DNA of 64,000 nucleotides from Actinoallomurus soli (GCF_024055715.1 NZ_JAMXMV010000004.1:62001-126000); one strand, 5' to 3'. Shown: positions 7,727 to 19,836, counted from the stretch's first letter. Notes: generated by a model from the letters alone, not told the origin. A program made the numbers and translations.

Positions 7727-8287
7727 TCAGCCTCCGTCGACCGCGAAGCCGTCCTGGCAGAAGGTGTCGCGGTCATGGTGCGGCGCCGGCGACGGCCGAC
7801 CCGGTTCGGGAGACGGAGGCGCGCCCTGCACCTTGGCGAGAACAAGCTCCCATCGGGACCCGCCCTTGTCGGCTTTCCGCACGAATTGGACGAGCTGATA
7901 GGGGTAGCTCGGGAAATTCAGGCACGCCGCCCGTTCGTCGGGCTTGCCGATCACCGCGAAAGTGATCAAAACTCGTCCGTCGAGCAGACGGGCGTAATTT
8001 CGTACCAGTGAGCGGGCCTGCGCGAGCGCGTCGTCGCCGATGCCGATGCGCGCGATGGCCGCGGGATCACGCGCACGCATGGCGTCGACGAACCGGACCA
8101 TCACCGCCTCGCTCCCCGTGATCTCCCGGGCGCTTTCGGAGAAATCCCTGTCCTCGGTGAGGCGCTTTCCGAAGGTCACGCCGGGCGGCCGTTGTGGATG
8201 CTCGGGCGGCGAGGAGCACCCCGACAGGGCCATCGCGGCGAGCAGGCCCGCCGCGATGCCCCGTCCGTCCCGTCTCATGAGCGCCAT
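7727..8287 (-). CDS. Putative lipoprotein
   Basis: A 186-aa exported protein with a lipoprotein signal: positively charged start (MRRDGRG), hydrophobic stretch, then lipobox LSGC with acylated Cys24. The rest is soluble, with a proline-rich tail and two further cysteines; no family was recognised. Translation may begin at 8287 or at the second ATG (8278). It begins 4 bp after the end of the large amidase-like gene and is almost certainly co-transcribed with it, so it may assist or anchor that secreted protein. Function unknown. Confidence 0.75.
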   Translation of the reverse strand: MALMRRDGRGIAAGLLAAMALSGCSSPPEHPQRPPGVTFGKRLTEDRDFSESAREITGSEAVMVRFVDAMRARDPAAIARIGIGDDALAQARSLVRNYARLLDGRVLITFAVIGKPDERAACLNFPSYPYQLVQFVRKADKGGSRWELVLAKVQGAPPSPEPGRPSPAPHHDRDTFCQDGFAVDGG

Positions 8288-8291
8288 GGGG

Positions 8292-10997
8292 TCACCAGTC
8301 CAGACTCGCGTAGCCGATGTTGCGCACGGTCCTGTCGCGTCTCATCGCGAAGGCCAGTGGCCGGTAGGCGTCGTAACCGACGGTCGGGCTCGAGCCGAGA
8401 CCGTGGTCCGCGATGTAGATGCCGCCCGGGCCGTCGGCATTCTTGTAGGTGACCATGGACATGTGGTCGATGCCATCGATTCGGTCATCCCACCACATGA
8501 CGTCGCCGACTCTGACTTGGGCGTAACTTCGTCTCCAGGTGACACGGTGGTGCTTGCGGCTGAAATGGCCGAGGTTCGCGCCGGCCAGGGTCCAGGATCG
8601 GGTGGCACCGGGCGCGAACGGCGGCGGATCGGCGTTGCGCCACCACGCGGATGAGTTGGTGTACCAACCGCTGACGTACTGCGCGCCACCGCCGAAGTGC
8701 ATGACCTTCGACATGAAGTTGGTGCAGTCCTGGCGATACTGCCACCGGTCCCTGATGTGCCGGACGGCCCAGCCGACCATGCCGGAATGGCTGATCGCCG
8801 AATGGGCCCGTGCGGCGGTCACCGCGTCGGGACCCGCCGCCTTCCGAGCCGCGAAGATCTCGTCCGGCCTCAGGTGCGCCTCGGGGCCTCCGGCCTGGTC
8901 CTTGGTGACCGCGTTGATCTCCCCACCGATCGTTCGGGAGTCGACGGCCGGGCCGGCCAGCTCGTGGAGGAGCGTGACCCCGTCACCGCCGGCGTCGACG
9001 CCGAAGACGAAGTCGGCGCACTCGCGGTACTCGCTGCGGACCTTGTGCTCTCGGCCGGTACCGACACCGTCGGCGTAGACCTTGGCGCCGGACAGGTCGG
9101 CCCGGACGGTCACCGTCCGGGCCGCCGGGGAGTAGGTGACCAGCGACGAGTCCATCCGCACGGTGCTGGACAGCTGCGCCGATCCCATGCTCCGCGCGAA
9201 TCCGCGCATGTCCAGCAGGTCGTTCCGGTGCGCCGCGAGCACGGCGCGGATGGCGTCGCCGGCCGGCCCGGAGCCGGCGACGGCGGGGGGAGCGGTGCCT
9301 TCGATGAGGCTCTCGCGGGCTCTGACGTAGGCGGTGGTGAGGTCGAGGAATCGCCGTGTCCCGCCGGGGACGGCGACCGGAGTGATCCGGCCGGCCGTGG
9401 TCCAGGGGCCCGCGCCGAAACCGTTGCGCGCGCGGATCCGGCTCAGGTATGCGGTGCCGTCGGCCAGACCGGCGACGGTCACGTCGGGCGTCTGGCTCCG
9501 CACCGTCGTGACCGCATGACCGGCGTCGTCCAGGATTTGGACGTCGTAGCCGGTGATGGCCGTGTCGGTGGCCCCGTCACCGGTGAGCGGAGGTGCCGCC
9601 GCCCCGGAGTCGGCGGGCGGAGCCCAGGTGACCAGGGCTCCGCCGTCGCCCTGCCGGGCCGTCGCGTCGGAGACCGCGCCGGGCACCGTTCCGGGAACGT
9701 AGGTGACCTCGACCGAGGCGTGCGCCAGGTCGTAGCCGACCGCGGTGGCCGAATCGGAGGTCAGGGCGATGCCGGTGTTCCTCGCCGGCTCGTGCCGCCA
9801 CGAGCGGATCAGATCGGTGAGGTCCAGCCTGGCGTCCTGGAGCGCCGAGGACGTGCCGGCCTCCGGGATCGACGCGGCGACGACATCGGCACCGGTCGCC
9901 TCCGTACCCAGGGCCCTTCGCAGTTGGGCGGCGATCAGATGCGCCGATGCCGGGCAGCCGCCGTGGCCGGCGCAGGTCGGACCGCCCAGCCTGAGAACCG
10001 CCGACGTGATCCGCGCGCCTCGGGGAATGGCGGACGTGTCCACCTTCAGCAGGGTGACCCGTCGACGCGAGCCGGTGCCACCGCCGACCCGGATCGCAGT
10101 GCCCGCGGTCAACACGCAGGAGGTGCCCGGACAGGCGCCGGACGCCGCTTCGGCGGTCCAGGCGGACACCGCCTTGTCGGCCAAGGTCGTCGACGCGGTG
10201 CCCTTCAGCACGGGCGGGATCTGCGGAACCCTGAACGGAACCGGCCGCGTGGCGGCACTGCAGGCATCCTGGACGCAGGCCTTCATCGTCCAGGTGTAGG
10301 CCGCTCCCGGACGCGTCAGGCCGTCGGGCACCCGGAGCGAGATGCGTTCGCCGCCGTCCGCGGCACCGACGCCCAGCGGGCTTCCGCCGACCGGGCGACC
10401 GGCACCGTCGTACAGGAAGAACCAGCCGGTCACCGGCATCCCGGACGGGCGGGTCACCAGCCCGGTCAGGACGGGGCTCGCCGGGTCCCGCAGGTCGGTC
10501 CCCACGTCGGTGGGAACGCCGGGAGCGTCCACGACCGCCCAGGTGACCGGCGACCAGTCACTGACCGTCCGGCCGTTCGCGGTCCGGACCCGATAGCCGT
10601 AGACGCCGGGATTCCGCAGCGCGCTCAAGGCCAAGGTGGCCGGCCGCCCGGACGGGACGCCGGTGACGGTCGCCTGCTGGACCGGGACCCTGTCGTTGAA
10701 GTCGGTCAGCACCTGGAAGGTGTAGTCCAGCGGCGCGCCGCCGGGGTCGGTCGCGACCGCGGACAGCGTCGGCGCCGTGCTGGTGACGACCTGCAGGCCG
10801 GCCGGAGCCTGCCGGTCGGTGGGTTCCATCGTCGCCCGGATGGACCGGCCCGGCGGGTCCGCCCGGGGGACGGCCGCCGCGACGGCGGGCGCCGACAGCG
10901 CGAGCGGCAGGGACAACGCGACCGCGAGCACCACCGACCGTCTCCCGCGAAGGCGTGGTTCGCGGCCGGACCTGGCGTACGAGCCCAGTGGATCCAC
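8292..10997 (-). CDS. Secreted multidomain protein with DNRLRE, FN3 and amidase-like domains
   Basis: A 901-aa exported protein. Residues 1-41 carry arginines and a hydrophobic signal segment ending AVAAAVP. The middle has beta-rich regions, a segment like the DNRLRE domain (about residues 265-435, with LLKVDTSAIPRGARITSAVLRL) and a fibronectin type III-like region (about 435-545). The C-terminal 200 residues resemble the putative amidase domain family (Amidase_6): QDCTNFMSK supplies the nucleophilic Cys, WW and HMSMVTY give Trp and His, and YIADHG is near the end. It probably acts on cell-wall or extracellular peptide material. The downstream lipoprotein is in the same operon. Confidence 0.8.
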   Translation of the reverse strand: MDPLGSYARSGREPRLRGRRSVVLAVALSLPLALSAPAVAAAVPRADPPGRSIRATMEPTDRQAPAGLQVVTSTAPTLSAVATDPGGAPLDYTFQVLTDFNDRVPVQQATVTGVPSGRPATLALSALRNPGVYGYRVRTANGRTVSDWSPVTWAVVDAPGVPTDVGTDLRDPASPVLTGLVTRPSGMPVTGWFFLYDGAGRPVGGSPLGVGAADGGERISLRVPDGLTRPGAAYTWTMKACVQDACSAATRPVPFRVPQIPPVLKGTASTTLADKAVSAWTAEAASGACPGTSCVLTAGTAIRVGGGTGSRRRVTLLKVDTSAIPRGARITSAVLRLGGPTCAGHGGCPASAHLIAAQLRRALGTEATGADVVAASIPEAGTSSALQDARLDLTDLIRSWRHEPARNTGIALTSDSATAVGYDLAHASVEVTYVPGTVPGAVSDATARQGDGGALVTWAPPADSGAAAPPLTGDGATDTAITGYDVQILDDAGHAVTTVRSQTPDVTVAGLADGTAYLSRIRARNGFGAGPWTTAGRITPVAVPGGTRRFLDLTTAYVRARESLIEGTAPPAVAGSGPAGDAIRAVLAAHRNDLLDMRGFARSMGSAQLSSTVRMDSSLVTYSPAARTVTVRADLSGAKVYADGVGTGREHKVRSEYRECADFVFGVDAGGDGVTLLHELAGPAVDSRTIGGEINAVTKDQAGGPEAHLRPDEIFAARKAAGPDAVTAARAHSAISHSGMVGWAVRHIRDRWQYRQDCTNFMSKVMHFGGGAQYVSGWYTNSSAWWRNADPPPFAPGATRSWTLAGANLGHFSRKHHRVTWRRSYAQVRVGDVMWWDDRIDGIDHMSMVTYKNADGPGGIYIADHGLGSSPTVGYDAYRPLAFAMRRDRTVRNIGYASLDW

Positions 10998-11135
10998 CGA
11001 CGACCCTTCCCGACGTCACCATCAGTGCCGACTCGGACACCGATGGTAATCGGAGAAATCCGCGATCGGCTCCACGGGGCACGGTCCTGGCCGGATGCGG
11101 CCAGGACGTATCAACGCGCCGTCTCAGGCCTCTTT

Positions 11136-11166
11136 GTGTCTGCCGCCCTCCCCGCGCGGCAGACAC
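11136..11166 (+). promoter_or_regulatory. Perfect 10-bp hairpin just upstream of a ribosome binding site
   Basis: GTGTCTGCCG (11136-11145) and CGGCAGACAC (11157-11166) form a perfect stem with an 11-nt loop. The GGAGG of the next gene starts 5 nt later. It could be an operator, a leader-RNA structure limiting translation, or a processing site. It lies in the 184-bp gap of a divergent pair. Confidence 0.6.
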
Positions 11167-11181
11167 CAAGGGAGGCCCGTC

Positions 11182-11661
11182 ATGCGCCGAAACCCACCCG
11201 CACGCCGTCCGGCCCCGATCCGGCTCATCCCGTACGGCTCGGGCCGGGCCGCCGGGATCGTCGTCCACGGTTCACTGGCCGTCGCCCTGGACTCCGGGCC
11301 GCCACCCCGGACCCGTCCGCCGCTCGGCGTCGTACGCCCCGGCGCGCCGGACGTCACCGCGGACGCCCGGCTCATCGCCCGGCTGGTCCTGGAGGTGCTG
11401 GCCGGCGTGCGCCCGTACCACCACCTCGCCGGCCGTACGACGCCGGAGCTGTTCGAGCACCTGGACGGGTTCGCGGCCCGGATGAGGACGCGGGTGTTCC
11501 CCCGGCTGGGCACGGTACGGGTCTGCGCCCCCGCTCCCGGCGTCGCCGAGGTCACCGCGCTCGCGTCGTTCGGCTCGCGGGTCCACGCCCTGGCGCTCCG
11601 GCTGGAGCAGGAGCGCGGCCGGTGGCGCTGCGCCGCCATCGAGACCGCGATCCCGGCCTGA
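11182..11661 (+). CDS. Rv3235-family protein
   Basis: A 159-aa protein resembling the Rv3235 family conserved beside secA in actinobacteria. Features are an arginine/proline-rich N-terminus, a central LIARLVLEVLAGVRP helix, the RTTPELFEHLDGF motif and a beta-rich C-terminus with RWRCAAIETAIPA. No membrane segment is visible, so it is probably cytoplasmic. The ATG at 11182 follows GGAGG. Its position a few genes from secA matches the mycobacterial order. The molecular function of the family is not known to me. Confidence 0.8.
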   Translation: MRRNPPARRPAPIRLIPYGSGRAAGIVVHGSLAVALDSGPPPRTRPPLGVVRPGAPDVTADARLIARLVLEVLAGVRPYHHLAGRTTPELFEHLDGFAARMRTRVFPRLGTVRVCAPAPGVAEVTALASFGSRVHALALRLEQERGRWRCAAIETAIPA

Positions 11662-11667
11662 GACACC

Positions 11668-11714
11668 GAGGGCCCGGCCCCCCCGTGATCGTGTGTCACG
11701 GGGGGCGGGCCCTC
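11668..11714. terminator. Bidirectional terminator
   Basis: A long GC-rich hairpin between convergent genes: GAGGGCCCG plus CCCCCGTGA pairs with TCACGGGGG plus CGGGCCCTC, with a small bulge. It serves the Rv3235-like gene and the CU044_5270-like gene. Confidence 0.85.
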
Positions 11715-11729
11715 AGGCGGCCTCGGTCG

Positions 11730-12701
11730 TCAGCCTCGCTGCCCGGCATGGTCGACCACCGCGGAGCCGAGGACGGCCTGGGTCGAGTCGCCCATGTAGC
11801 GGTAGGTCCGAGGATCAAGGATGATCTCCATGCCTCCCCTCGTACCCGGCGTCCCCCAGAGGACCGCGATGCCGTGGCGCCCGGCGTAGTCGGTGCCGTC
11901 CTTGGCGACGCGCACCCCGGGCATCAGCGCGAGAGCCCGGTAGAACGCCGCGGTCGTCTTCGGCGGCATGAGCCTGTCATCCCGCAGAATCCCGGAGATC
12001 TTGCCGAACATTCGTCCGTAATCGTCCTGGCGGTAGTGTCCGTCCTTCCGGATCCGCGCGAGCAGGGCGACCGGATCGGTCGGCAGGCCGGCGACGTAGC
12101 CGTACACCACCTTCGGCGCGGAGTTCCAGATGCCCGGACCCCCGATCCACCCCGCGTTGACGGCGGGATCAGGGCGACGCGGCGGCCGATCTCCCATCCC
12201 CGGCAGGACGCCCTTGACGTAGAGCCTGCCGCCCTGGAGCGACCGTGCCAGGCGCCTGCCGTCGAAACGCCACCACTCCTCTTCCTTCACCTTGCCGTGC
12301 AGCATCGCCTCCGGCCCGACGACGTCACCGTCCTGGAGGGCGTACTTGTCCATCCGCAGCGTGTAGACCCACTGTCCCGGCCGGGGCCGGCCGACGGGCA
12401 CCTGGGTCTCGACGGTCGCCGCCGCCAGCTCCAGCGTCCGCGTCGTCAGCGCCTCCGGAGAGGACGGCGAATGCCCGCCCGGGAGCACGGCCACGATCCC
12501 GGCCGCGGTACAGGCCGCCGCCGCCACACCGACGGGCAGGACCCACCGGGCCGCCCGGCGGCGCGCCGCCCGGCGCCGGGTCTGCGGAGCCCCGATGATC
12601 TCGGCGTGCAGGCGCGCCCGGGCCCGTGCCCCGGCCCCCGTGTCCTGCGGCGGATCCGCCGGACGGGCCCGGCCGACCAGGTCGATCTCGTCGTCGATCA
12701 C
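11730..12701 (-). CDS. CU044_5270-family membrane protein, ECF sigma partner
   Basis: A 323-aa protein with one membrane segment at about residues 54-74 (WVLPVGVAAAACTAAGIVAVL), an arginine-rich cytoplasmic N-terminus and a large extracytoplasmic domain. It resembles the CU044_5270 family commonly encoded directly after ECF sigma factor genes. The GTG start at 12701 overlaps the sigma gene stop as GTGA and follows AGGAGG. I infer that it senses or modulates the sigma factor, possibly as an unconventional anti-sigma factor; no zinc-binding ZAS motif is visible in the N-terminus. Confidence 0.82.
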   Translation of the reverse strand: MIDDEIDLVGRARPADPPQDTGAGARARARLHAEIIGAPQTRRRAARRRAARWVLPVGVAAAACTAAGIVAVLPGGHSPSSPEALTTRTLELAAATVETQVPVGRPRPGQWVYTLRMDKYALQDGDVVGPEAMLHGKVKEEEWWRFDGRRLARSLQGGRLYVKGVLPGMGDRPPRRPDPAVNAGWIGGPGIWNSAPKVVYGYVAGLPTDPVALLARIRKDGHYRQDDYGRMFGKISGILRDDRLMPPKTTAAFYRALALMPGVRVAKDGTDYAGRHGIAVLWGTPGTRGGMEIILDPRTYRYMGDSTQAVLGSAVVDHAGQRG

Positions 12702-13297
12702 GCGAACTCCTCCTGCAGACGTGAGGGGTCGATCCCGCCGAACGCCCGGCGGAGCTTCCCGCGGACCCGGTGCAGCCGGGACCTGACCGTGCCGAGCGGC
12801 AGGTCCAGCGCCTGCGCCGCCTCCTCGTACGTCAGGTCGGCCCAGGCGATGAGCAGCAGCAGGTCGCGCTCCGCCGCCGACAGGCGGGTGAGCGCGGCGG
12901 CGATCCGCGGGCCGAGCCGCTGCGCCGTCACCCGCGCGTCGCTGCCCTCGTCGAACGGCACGGCCGTCCACTCGGCATTCGCCTGTGCCAGGGCGCGTTG
13001 CCTGCGGCGCTCCGCCCGGCGATGCTCACCGATCAGATTCGTCGCGATGCCGAAAAGCCACGGCCGGGCGTCGGGCCGCGTCAGGTCGTAACGGCCGCGG
13101 GCGCGGAAGGCGACGATGAAGGTCTCCGCGCTGACGTCCTCGGCGACCTCGGGGCCGAGCCTGCGGACCACGTACCGGTGGATCGCGTCCCAGTGCCGAT
13201 CGAAGACCTGAGAGAACCTCTCCGGATCGGTGATGGACTCCGCGATCGCCTCGCCGTCGGTCACCTCCCTCGTGCCCGGGTGCGGCGTGTTCTCCAC
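12698..13297 (-). CDS. ECF RNA polymerase sigma factor
   Basis: A 199-aa extracytoplasmic-function sigma factor. Region 2 spans about residues 30-97 (VFDRHWDAIHRYVVRRLG, then DVSAETFIVAFR, then RPWLFGIATNLI), and region 4 about 130-185 with the helix-turn-helix LTYEEAAQALDLPLGTVRSRLHR. The GTG start at 13297 is preceded by AAAGGAG. The downstream membrane protein overlaps by 4 bp, so they are co-translated. Promoter specificity and signal are unknown. Confidence 0.95.
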   Translation of the reverse strand: MENTPHPGTREVTDGEAIAESITDPERFSQVFDRHWDAIHRYVVRRLGPEVAEDVSAETFIVAFRARGRYDLTRPDARPWLFGIATNLIGEHRRAERRRQRALAQANAEWTAVPFDEGSDARVTAQRLGPRIAAALTRLSAAERDLLLLIAWADLTYEEAAQALDLPLGTVRSRLHRVRGKLRRAFGGIDPSRLQEEFA

Positions 13298-13389
13298 CGA
13301 AGTCTCCTTTCGATGCGGTGCGCATCGGTCATCCGGTACTTGGTGCAGCGGCGCCGCGTTGTTCCCGCTTTTTTTCGCGCTCGGAAACG

Positions 13390-13428
13390 CCGAACGGCCC
13401 CGGGCGAAGATCGCCCGGGGCCGTTCGG
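13390..13428 (-). terminator. secA terminator
   Basis: An 18-bp perfect GC-rich stem with a 3-nt loop, arms starting CCGAACGGCCCC and ending GGGGCCGTTCGG. It is 11 bp beyond the secA stop codon. No U-tract follows on the minus strand, as is common in high-GC actinobacteria. Confidence 0.88.
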
Positions 13429-13438
13429 CCTGTGTCCG

Positions 13439-16243
<2,805 letters not shown>

Positions 16244-16488
16244 TCTCGGAAGCTCCTCGAACCATTGCTGGAATCGCCGGGGGTCATGTCCGACGGTGCA
16301 TACACGACCCGTACGGTGTCATCGTAGGCGAGTCCAACCGTACAGCGGGACCACCTCGATATCACGGGACTCGGCCGCAGGGACGGCGAACCCCGGGTTT
16401 ATCGTTGACCCTGCGAGGAACCGCACCACAAAGCACAACGTAGGACGGCGTTCGGGGACGAACGCAGATGCCCCTGGGAGGAAAACAC

Positions 16489-16797
16489 ATGGCCGGCAGT
16501 TCTCACGCAGGCCGCCTCAGTTCGTGGGTCGCGGTCGTCGTGATGTGGATCGGCTTCATCGTCGGGGGCGTCGCGATGGTCAGCGGACCGTCCTGGTGGC
16601 TCTTCTGGACCGGGGTCGGCATCGTCGCGGTCGGCGGGATCATCGCGCTGATCGTCCGCATCTTCGACGACGTCATCATCGACGCGCCGCGCGTGATCCC
16701 GGAGGAGGCCCACCCGGCCGTGCTGCACGCGCGGGCGACCTCCGGCGAGGGTCCCGCCATCGCCACCGACCCGCAGACGACGCATCCCCACGGCTGA
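16489..16797 (+). CDS. Small two-helix membrane protein
   Basis: A 102-aa protein with two hydrophobic segments (about residues 12-32 and 37-58) separated by a short GPSWW turn, then a soluble tail ending in histidine-rich residues. The ATG at 16489 follows GGGAGGAAAAC. Such small actinobacterial membrane proteins are often found beside secA, but I do not recognise a named function. Both termini are probably on the same side of the membrane. Confidence 0.8.
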   Translation: MAGSSHAGRLSSWVAVVVMWIGFIVGGVAMVSGPSWWLFWTGVGIVAVGGIIALIVRIFDDVIIDAPRVIPEEAHPAVLHARATSGEGPAIATDPQTTHPHG

Positions 16798-16809
16798 GCG
16801 AACACCAGC

Positions 16810-16840
16810 GGACGGCCGAGCGGACATCGCGCGGCCGTCC
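16810..16840 (+). terminator. Probable terminator after the small membrane protein
   Basis: GGACGGCC (16810-16817) pairs perfectly with GGCCGTCC (16833-16840), 12 bp after the stop codon. A second stem, AGGGCCCGC (16907-16915) with GCGGGCCCT (16936-16944), follows and may be a back-up terminator. Confidence 0.65.
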
Positions 16841-17027
16841 ACCGGACTCCGGCGCGGGCGCACCGTCGCACCGCCGTCGTTTTCACGATTCGTTTCACGC
16901 CGTATCAGGGCCCGCCCGAGCCGAGCACCGGCCGAGCGGGCCCTTCGCGTTCCCCTGATCGTCCGTGCCGCCCCGACCGCTCAACCCCCATAACCGTTTC
17001 GTCGGTGTCGCCGCCTACGATCTGCCC

Positions 17028-18293
17028 ATGCCGACCGACGAGCTGACCGCCGACGAGGCGCGCCGGATCCAGCTGCACGCCCAGGGCCTCATCGGACGGG
17101 TCACGCCCGCCCCGGTGTCCGGGCTGCGCGGCGACCCGGACGCGCGCCGGGCGCTCGGCGCGCTCCGCCACCTCGGCGCGGTCCAGCTGGACACGATCTC
17201 CGTGCTCGCCCGCTCCCATGAGCTGGTCGCGTACGCCCGGCTCGGCGCGGTCGGGCGGACGAGCGTCGAGCGGGCCTACTGGGGCGGGACCGCCGCGTTC
17301 GAGTACTGGTCGCACGCCGCGTGCGTCCTGCCCATCGAGGACTGGCCGCTGTACGCCTTCCGCCGCCGCGCCTACCGGCGGCGGGGCCGGCACTGGCACC
17401 GCACGCCGGAGAAGGTCTGCGAGGACGTCCTGGCCCGGCTCCGCGCCGAGGGCCCGCTCACCGTCACGGGTCTCGGCGGCGCCAAGAAGGGCGGCGAGTG
17501 GTTCGACCGCACCGACGAGAAGATCGCCGCCGAGTTCCTGCTCGCCACCGGCGACGTCGTCTGCACCCGGCGGGTCGGCTGGCGGCGCGTGTACGACCTG
17601 CCGGAGCGGGCCGTCCCGGCCGAGCTGCGCGCTCGGGACCTCGACGACGCCGAGTGCTTCACGACGCTCGTACGGCGCGCCGCGCGGGCGCTGGGCGTCG
17701 CGACCAGGGCCGACCTCGCCGACTACGTCCGCGTCCGTGGTGAGGACGTGGACGCGGTCGTCGAGGCGGCCGGCCTGGTCCCGGTCACGGTGGCGGGCTG
17801 GGCCAACGGCAACGGCACAGGCCGCAGCGCCGCCTGGGCGCATCCGGACGCGCTGGCCGCACCGCCGCGGGGCCGGCACCGAACGACCCTGCTGTCGCCG
17901 TTCGACTCGCTCGTCTGGGATCGCAAGCGCACCCAGCGGGTGTTCGGCTTCGACCACCGGCTGGAGGCGTACGTCCCCCGCGACAAGCGCGTGCACGGCT
18001 ACTTCACGATGCCGCTCCTCGCGGGCGGGCGGCTCATCGGCCGCGCCGACCCGGCCCGTGAGGGAAGCACGCTCGTCGTCCACAAGGCGTCGCTGGAGCC
18101 CGCGGCCGTGAGCACCCCGGCCCGTGCGGAGATCGCGGTGACACGGCTGGCCGACGCGCTGACGGAGGCCGCGGCCTGGGTGGGGTGCGACGCCGTCCGC
18201 GTGGAGCGGCTCGATCCGCCCGAGCTCGCCTCGCTGCTCGGCACCGCCCTGAAGGAGGCGGGACTCGCCCGGTCCTCGGCGTCCGGGCAGTGA
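17028..18293 (+). CDS. YcaQ/AlkX-like winged-helix DNA glycosylase family protein
   Basis: A protein of about 421 aa of the HTH_42 (YcaQ, AlkX-like) family, which includes glycosylases that unhook interstrand DNA crosslinks and related natural-product resistance enzymes. Family features are LRHLGAVQLDTISVLARSHELVAYARLG near residues 46-75, the WSHAACVLPIEDWPLY segment, the winged-helix repeats, and LLSPFDSLVWDRKRTQRVFGFDHRLEAYV. The start at 17028 begins at MPTDELTADEARRI; no strong ribosome binding site is seen, and an upstream ATG at 16965 is less likely. Role in DNA repair is inferred from the family. Confidence 0.85.
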   Translation: MPTDELTADEARRIQLHAQGLIGRVTPAPVSGLRGDPDARRALGALRHLGAVQLDTISVLARSHELVAYARLGAVGRTSVERAYWGGTAAFEYWSHAACVLPIEDWPLYAFRRRAYRRRGRHWHRTPEKVCEDVLARLRAEGPLTVTGLGGAKKGGEWFDRTDEKIAAEFLLATGDVVCTRRVGWRRVYDLPERAVPAELRARDLDDAECFTTLVRRAARALGVATRADLADYVRVRGEDVDAVVEAAGLVPVTVAGWANGNGTGRSAAWAHPDALAAPPRGRHRTTLLSPFDSLVWDRKRTQRVFGFDHRLEAYVPRDKRVHGYFTMPLLAGGRLIGRADPAREGSTLVVHKASLEPAAVSTPARAEIAVTRLADALTEAAAWVGCDAVRVERLDPPELASLLGTALKEAGLARSSASGQ

Positions 18294-18312
18294 CCGGCCG
18301 CTCACGCCGCGG

Positions 18313-19011
18313 TCAGCTGATCTCGAGAAGCTTCTCCCGCACCGCGTAGACCACCGCCTCCATCCGCGAGTGCAGCTGAAGCTTCTCGAGGATGTTGCGG
18401 ATGTGGTTCTTCACGGTGTTCTCGGAGATGAAAAGCTCCTTGGCGATCTCCCGGTTGCCCAGGCCCCGTGCGACGAGACGGAGGACCTCCATCTCCCGCT
18501 CGGTGAGCTTGGGCGCCGGGACCTGCTGCTGCCGCTCCTCGCCGCGCTTGGCCAGCGCGGCGAACTCGGTGATCAGCTTGGACGCCATCGACGGGCTGAT
18601 GAAGGACTGGCCGTCGTGGACGGCGCGGACGACGTCGGCGACCTCGTCGATCGAGACGTCCTTCAACAGGTAGCCCGTGGCACCGGCCTTGATCGCCTCG
18701 AAGAGGTCCTCCTCCTCGTCGCTGATGGTCAGCATCACGATCTTGGCGCTCGGTACCTGGTCCTTGATGGCGGTACACGCCTCGATGCCGCCGCGCCGCG
18801 GCATCCGGATGTCCATGAGCACGACGTCCGGCAGCAGGTCTCCCACCTGCTCGACGGCCTCCTGGCCGTCGCCGCACTGCCCGACGACCTCGACGCCGTC
18901 CTCATCCTCGAGCACCATCTCCAGGCCACGGCGGAACAGCGCGTGGTCGTCGACGATCAGCACGCGGATGGGATCACCGGCCGCGCCGCGAGTCTCGGGG
19001 GTCTCGCTCAA
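18313..19011 (-). CDS. NarL/LuxR-type response regulator (orphan)
   Basis: A 232-aa response regulator. The receiver domain has the acidic pocket DD at 21-22, phospho-acceptor Asp67 in VVLMDIRM, and a conserved Lys in YLLKD. The LuxR-type helix-turn-helix is near the C-terminus ([36 protein letters not shown]). The start is TTG at 19011, five bases after GGAGG; the nearby ATG leads immediately to a stop. No histidine kinase gene is adjacent, so it is an orphan here. It lies beside hpf, near mtrAB, as in other actinomycetes. Confidence 0.93.
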   Translation of the reverse strand: MSETPETRGAAGDPIRVLIVDDHALFRRGLEMVLEDEDGVEVVGQCGDGQEAVEQVGDLLPDVVLMDIRMPRRGGIEACTAIKDQVPSAKIVMLTISDEEEDLFEAIKAGATGYLLKDVSIDEVADVVRAVHDGQSFISPSMASKLITEFAALAKRGEERQQQVPAPKLTEREMEVLRLVARGLGNREIAKELFISENTVKNHIRNILEKLQLHSRMEAVVYAVREKLLEIS

Positions 19012-19158
19012 CTCATCCTCCAAACGGTGCGCCTGCCCATGATCAAATCCTGGGCGTGTCGCAGGGCTGAGAGCAAGCTCGGGGAGTCCTGGGCGTCCCA
19101 CCGCGGAACGCTTCCGAGTCCAGAGTGGTCGAGGCCGTGGCGCGGCGCAAGCGGAGGG

Positions 19159-19836
19159 TCACTCTTCGACGAGACGAATGACGCCGTAGTCCCATCCCCG
19201 CCGCCGGTAGACCACGCTGGCGTCGCCGGAGTCCTTGTCGCGGAAGAGGAAGAAGTCGTGACCGACCAGCTCCATCTCGAAGAGGGCCTGGTCGATCGTC
19301 ATGGGCTGGGCCTTGTGCGACTTCTCGCGCACCACGAGCGGCCCCTCGCCCTCCATCGGGATGGGGACGATGCCCTCTTCGGTCTCCCGCCGGTCGCGGC
19401 CCTCGTCGCGCCAGGTGTCCTGGAGCTCCTCCACGGCCGGCTCCGTCAGGGGAACGGCGCCGCCGAGGGTCTCCACGGGTTCCGGAGCCAGAGCCTCCGC
19501 GAGACGGGCGCGCCCGTGGCCGCCATGGCCTCCGCGCGGCTTACGCCGGTCGCTCACGCGGCGGAGCCGCGCCTCGAGCTTGCCGATGGCCATGTCGAGC
19601 GCCGCGACCCGGTCGTCGGCGGCGGCCTCGGCCCGGATCACCGGGCCGCGTGAGTGGATGGTGAGCTCAACGCGCTCGCGCTGGGCCGACTGGCGGGGAT
19701 TGTGCTCCTCGGAGACCTCGACGTCGATCCGCATGACCTTCGGGTCCAGCTTCTCGACCTTCGCGATCTTGCTGTCCACGTGACGGCGGAACCGGTCGCT
19801 CACGTCCGTGTGGCGACCCTTGACGATGATTTCCAC
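19159..19836 (-). CDS. hpf: Long-form ribosome hibernation promoting factor
   Basis: A 225-aa long HPF that dimerises 70S ribosomes into inactive 100S particles during stress or stationary phase. The N-terminal S30AE domain (about 1-100) starts MEIIVKGRHTDVSDRF, and the C-terminal dimerisation domain (about 165-225) contains SHKAQPMTIDQALFEMELVGHDFF. A charged, glycine- and arginine-rich linker joins them. A purine-rich GGAGGAGGGG precedes the start. The 618-bp gap upstream suggests a complex promoter. Confidence 0.97.
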   Translation of the reverse strand: MEIIVKGRHTDVSDRFRRHVDSKIAKVEKLDPKVMRIDVEVSEEHNPRQSAQRERVELTIHSRGPVIRAEAAADDRVAALDMAIGKLEARLRRVSDRRKPRGGHGGHGRARLAEALAPEPVETLGGAVPLTEPAVEELQDTWRDEGRDRRETEEGIVPIPMEGEGPLVVREKSHKAQPMTIDQALFEMELVGHDFFLFRDKDSGDASVVYRRRGWDYGVIRLVEE

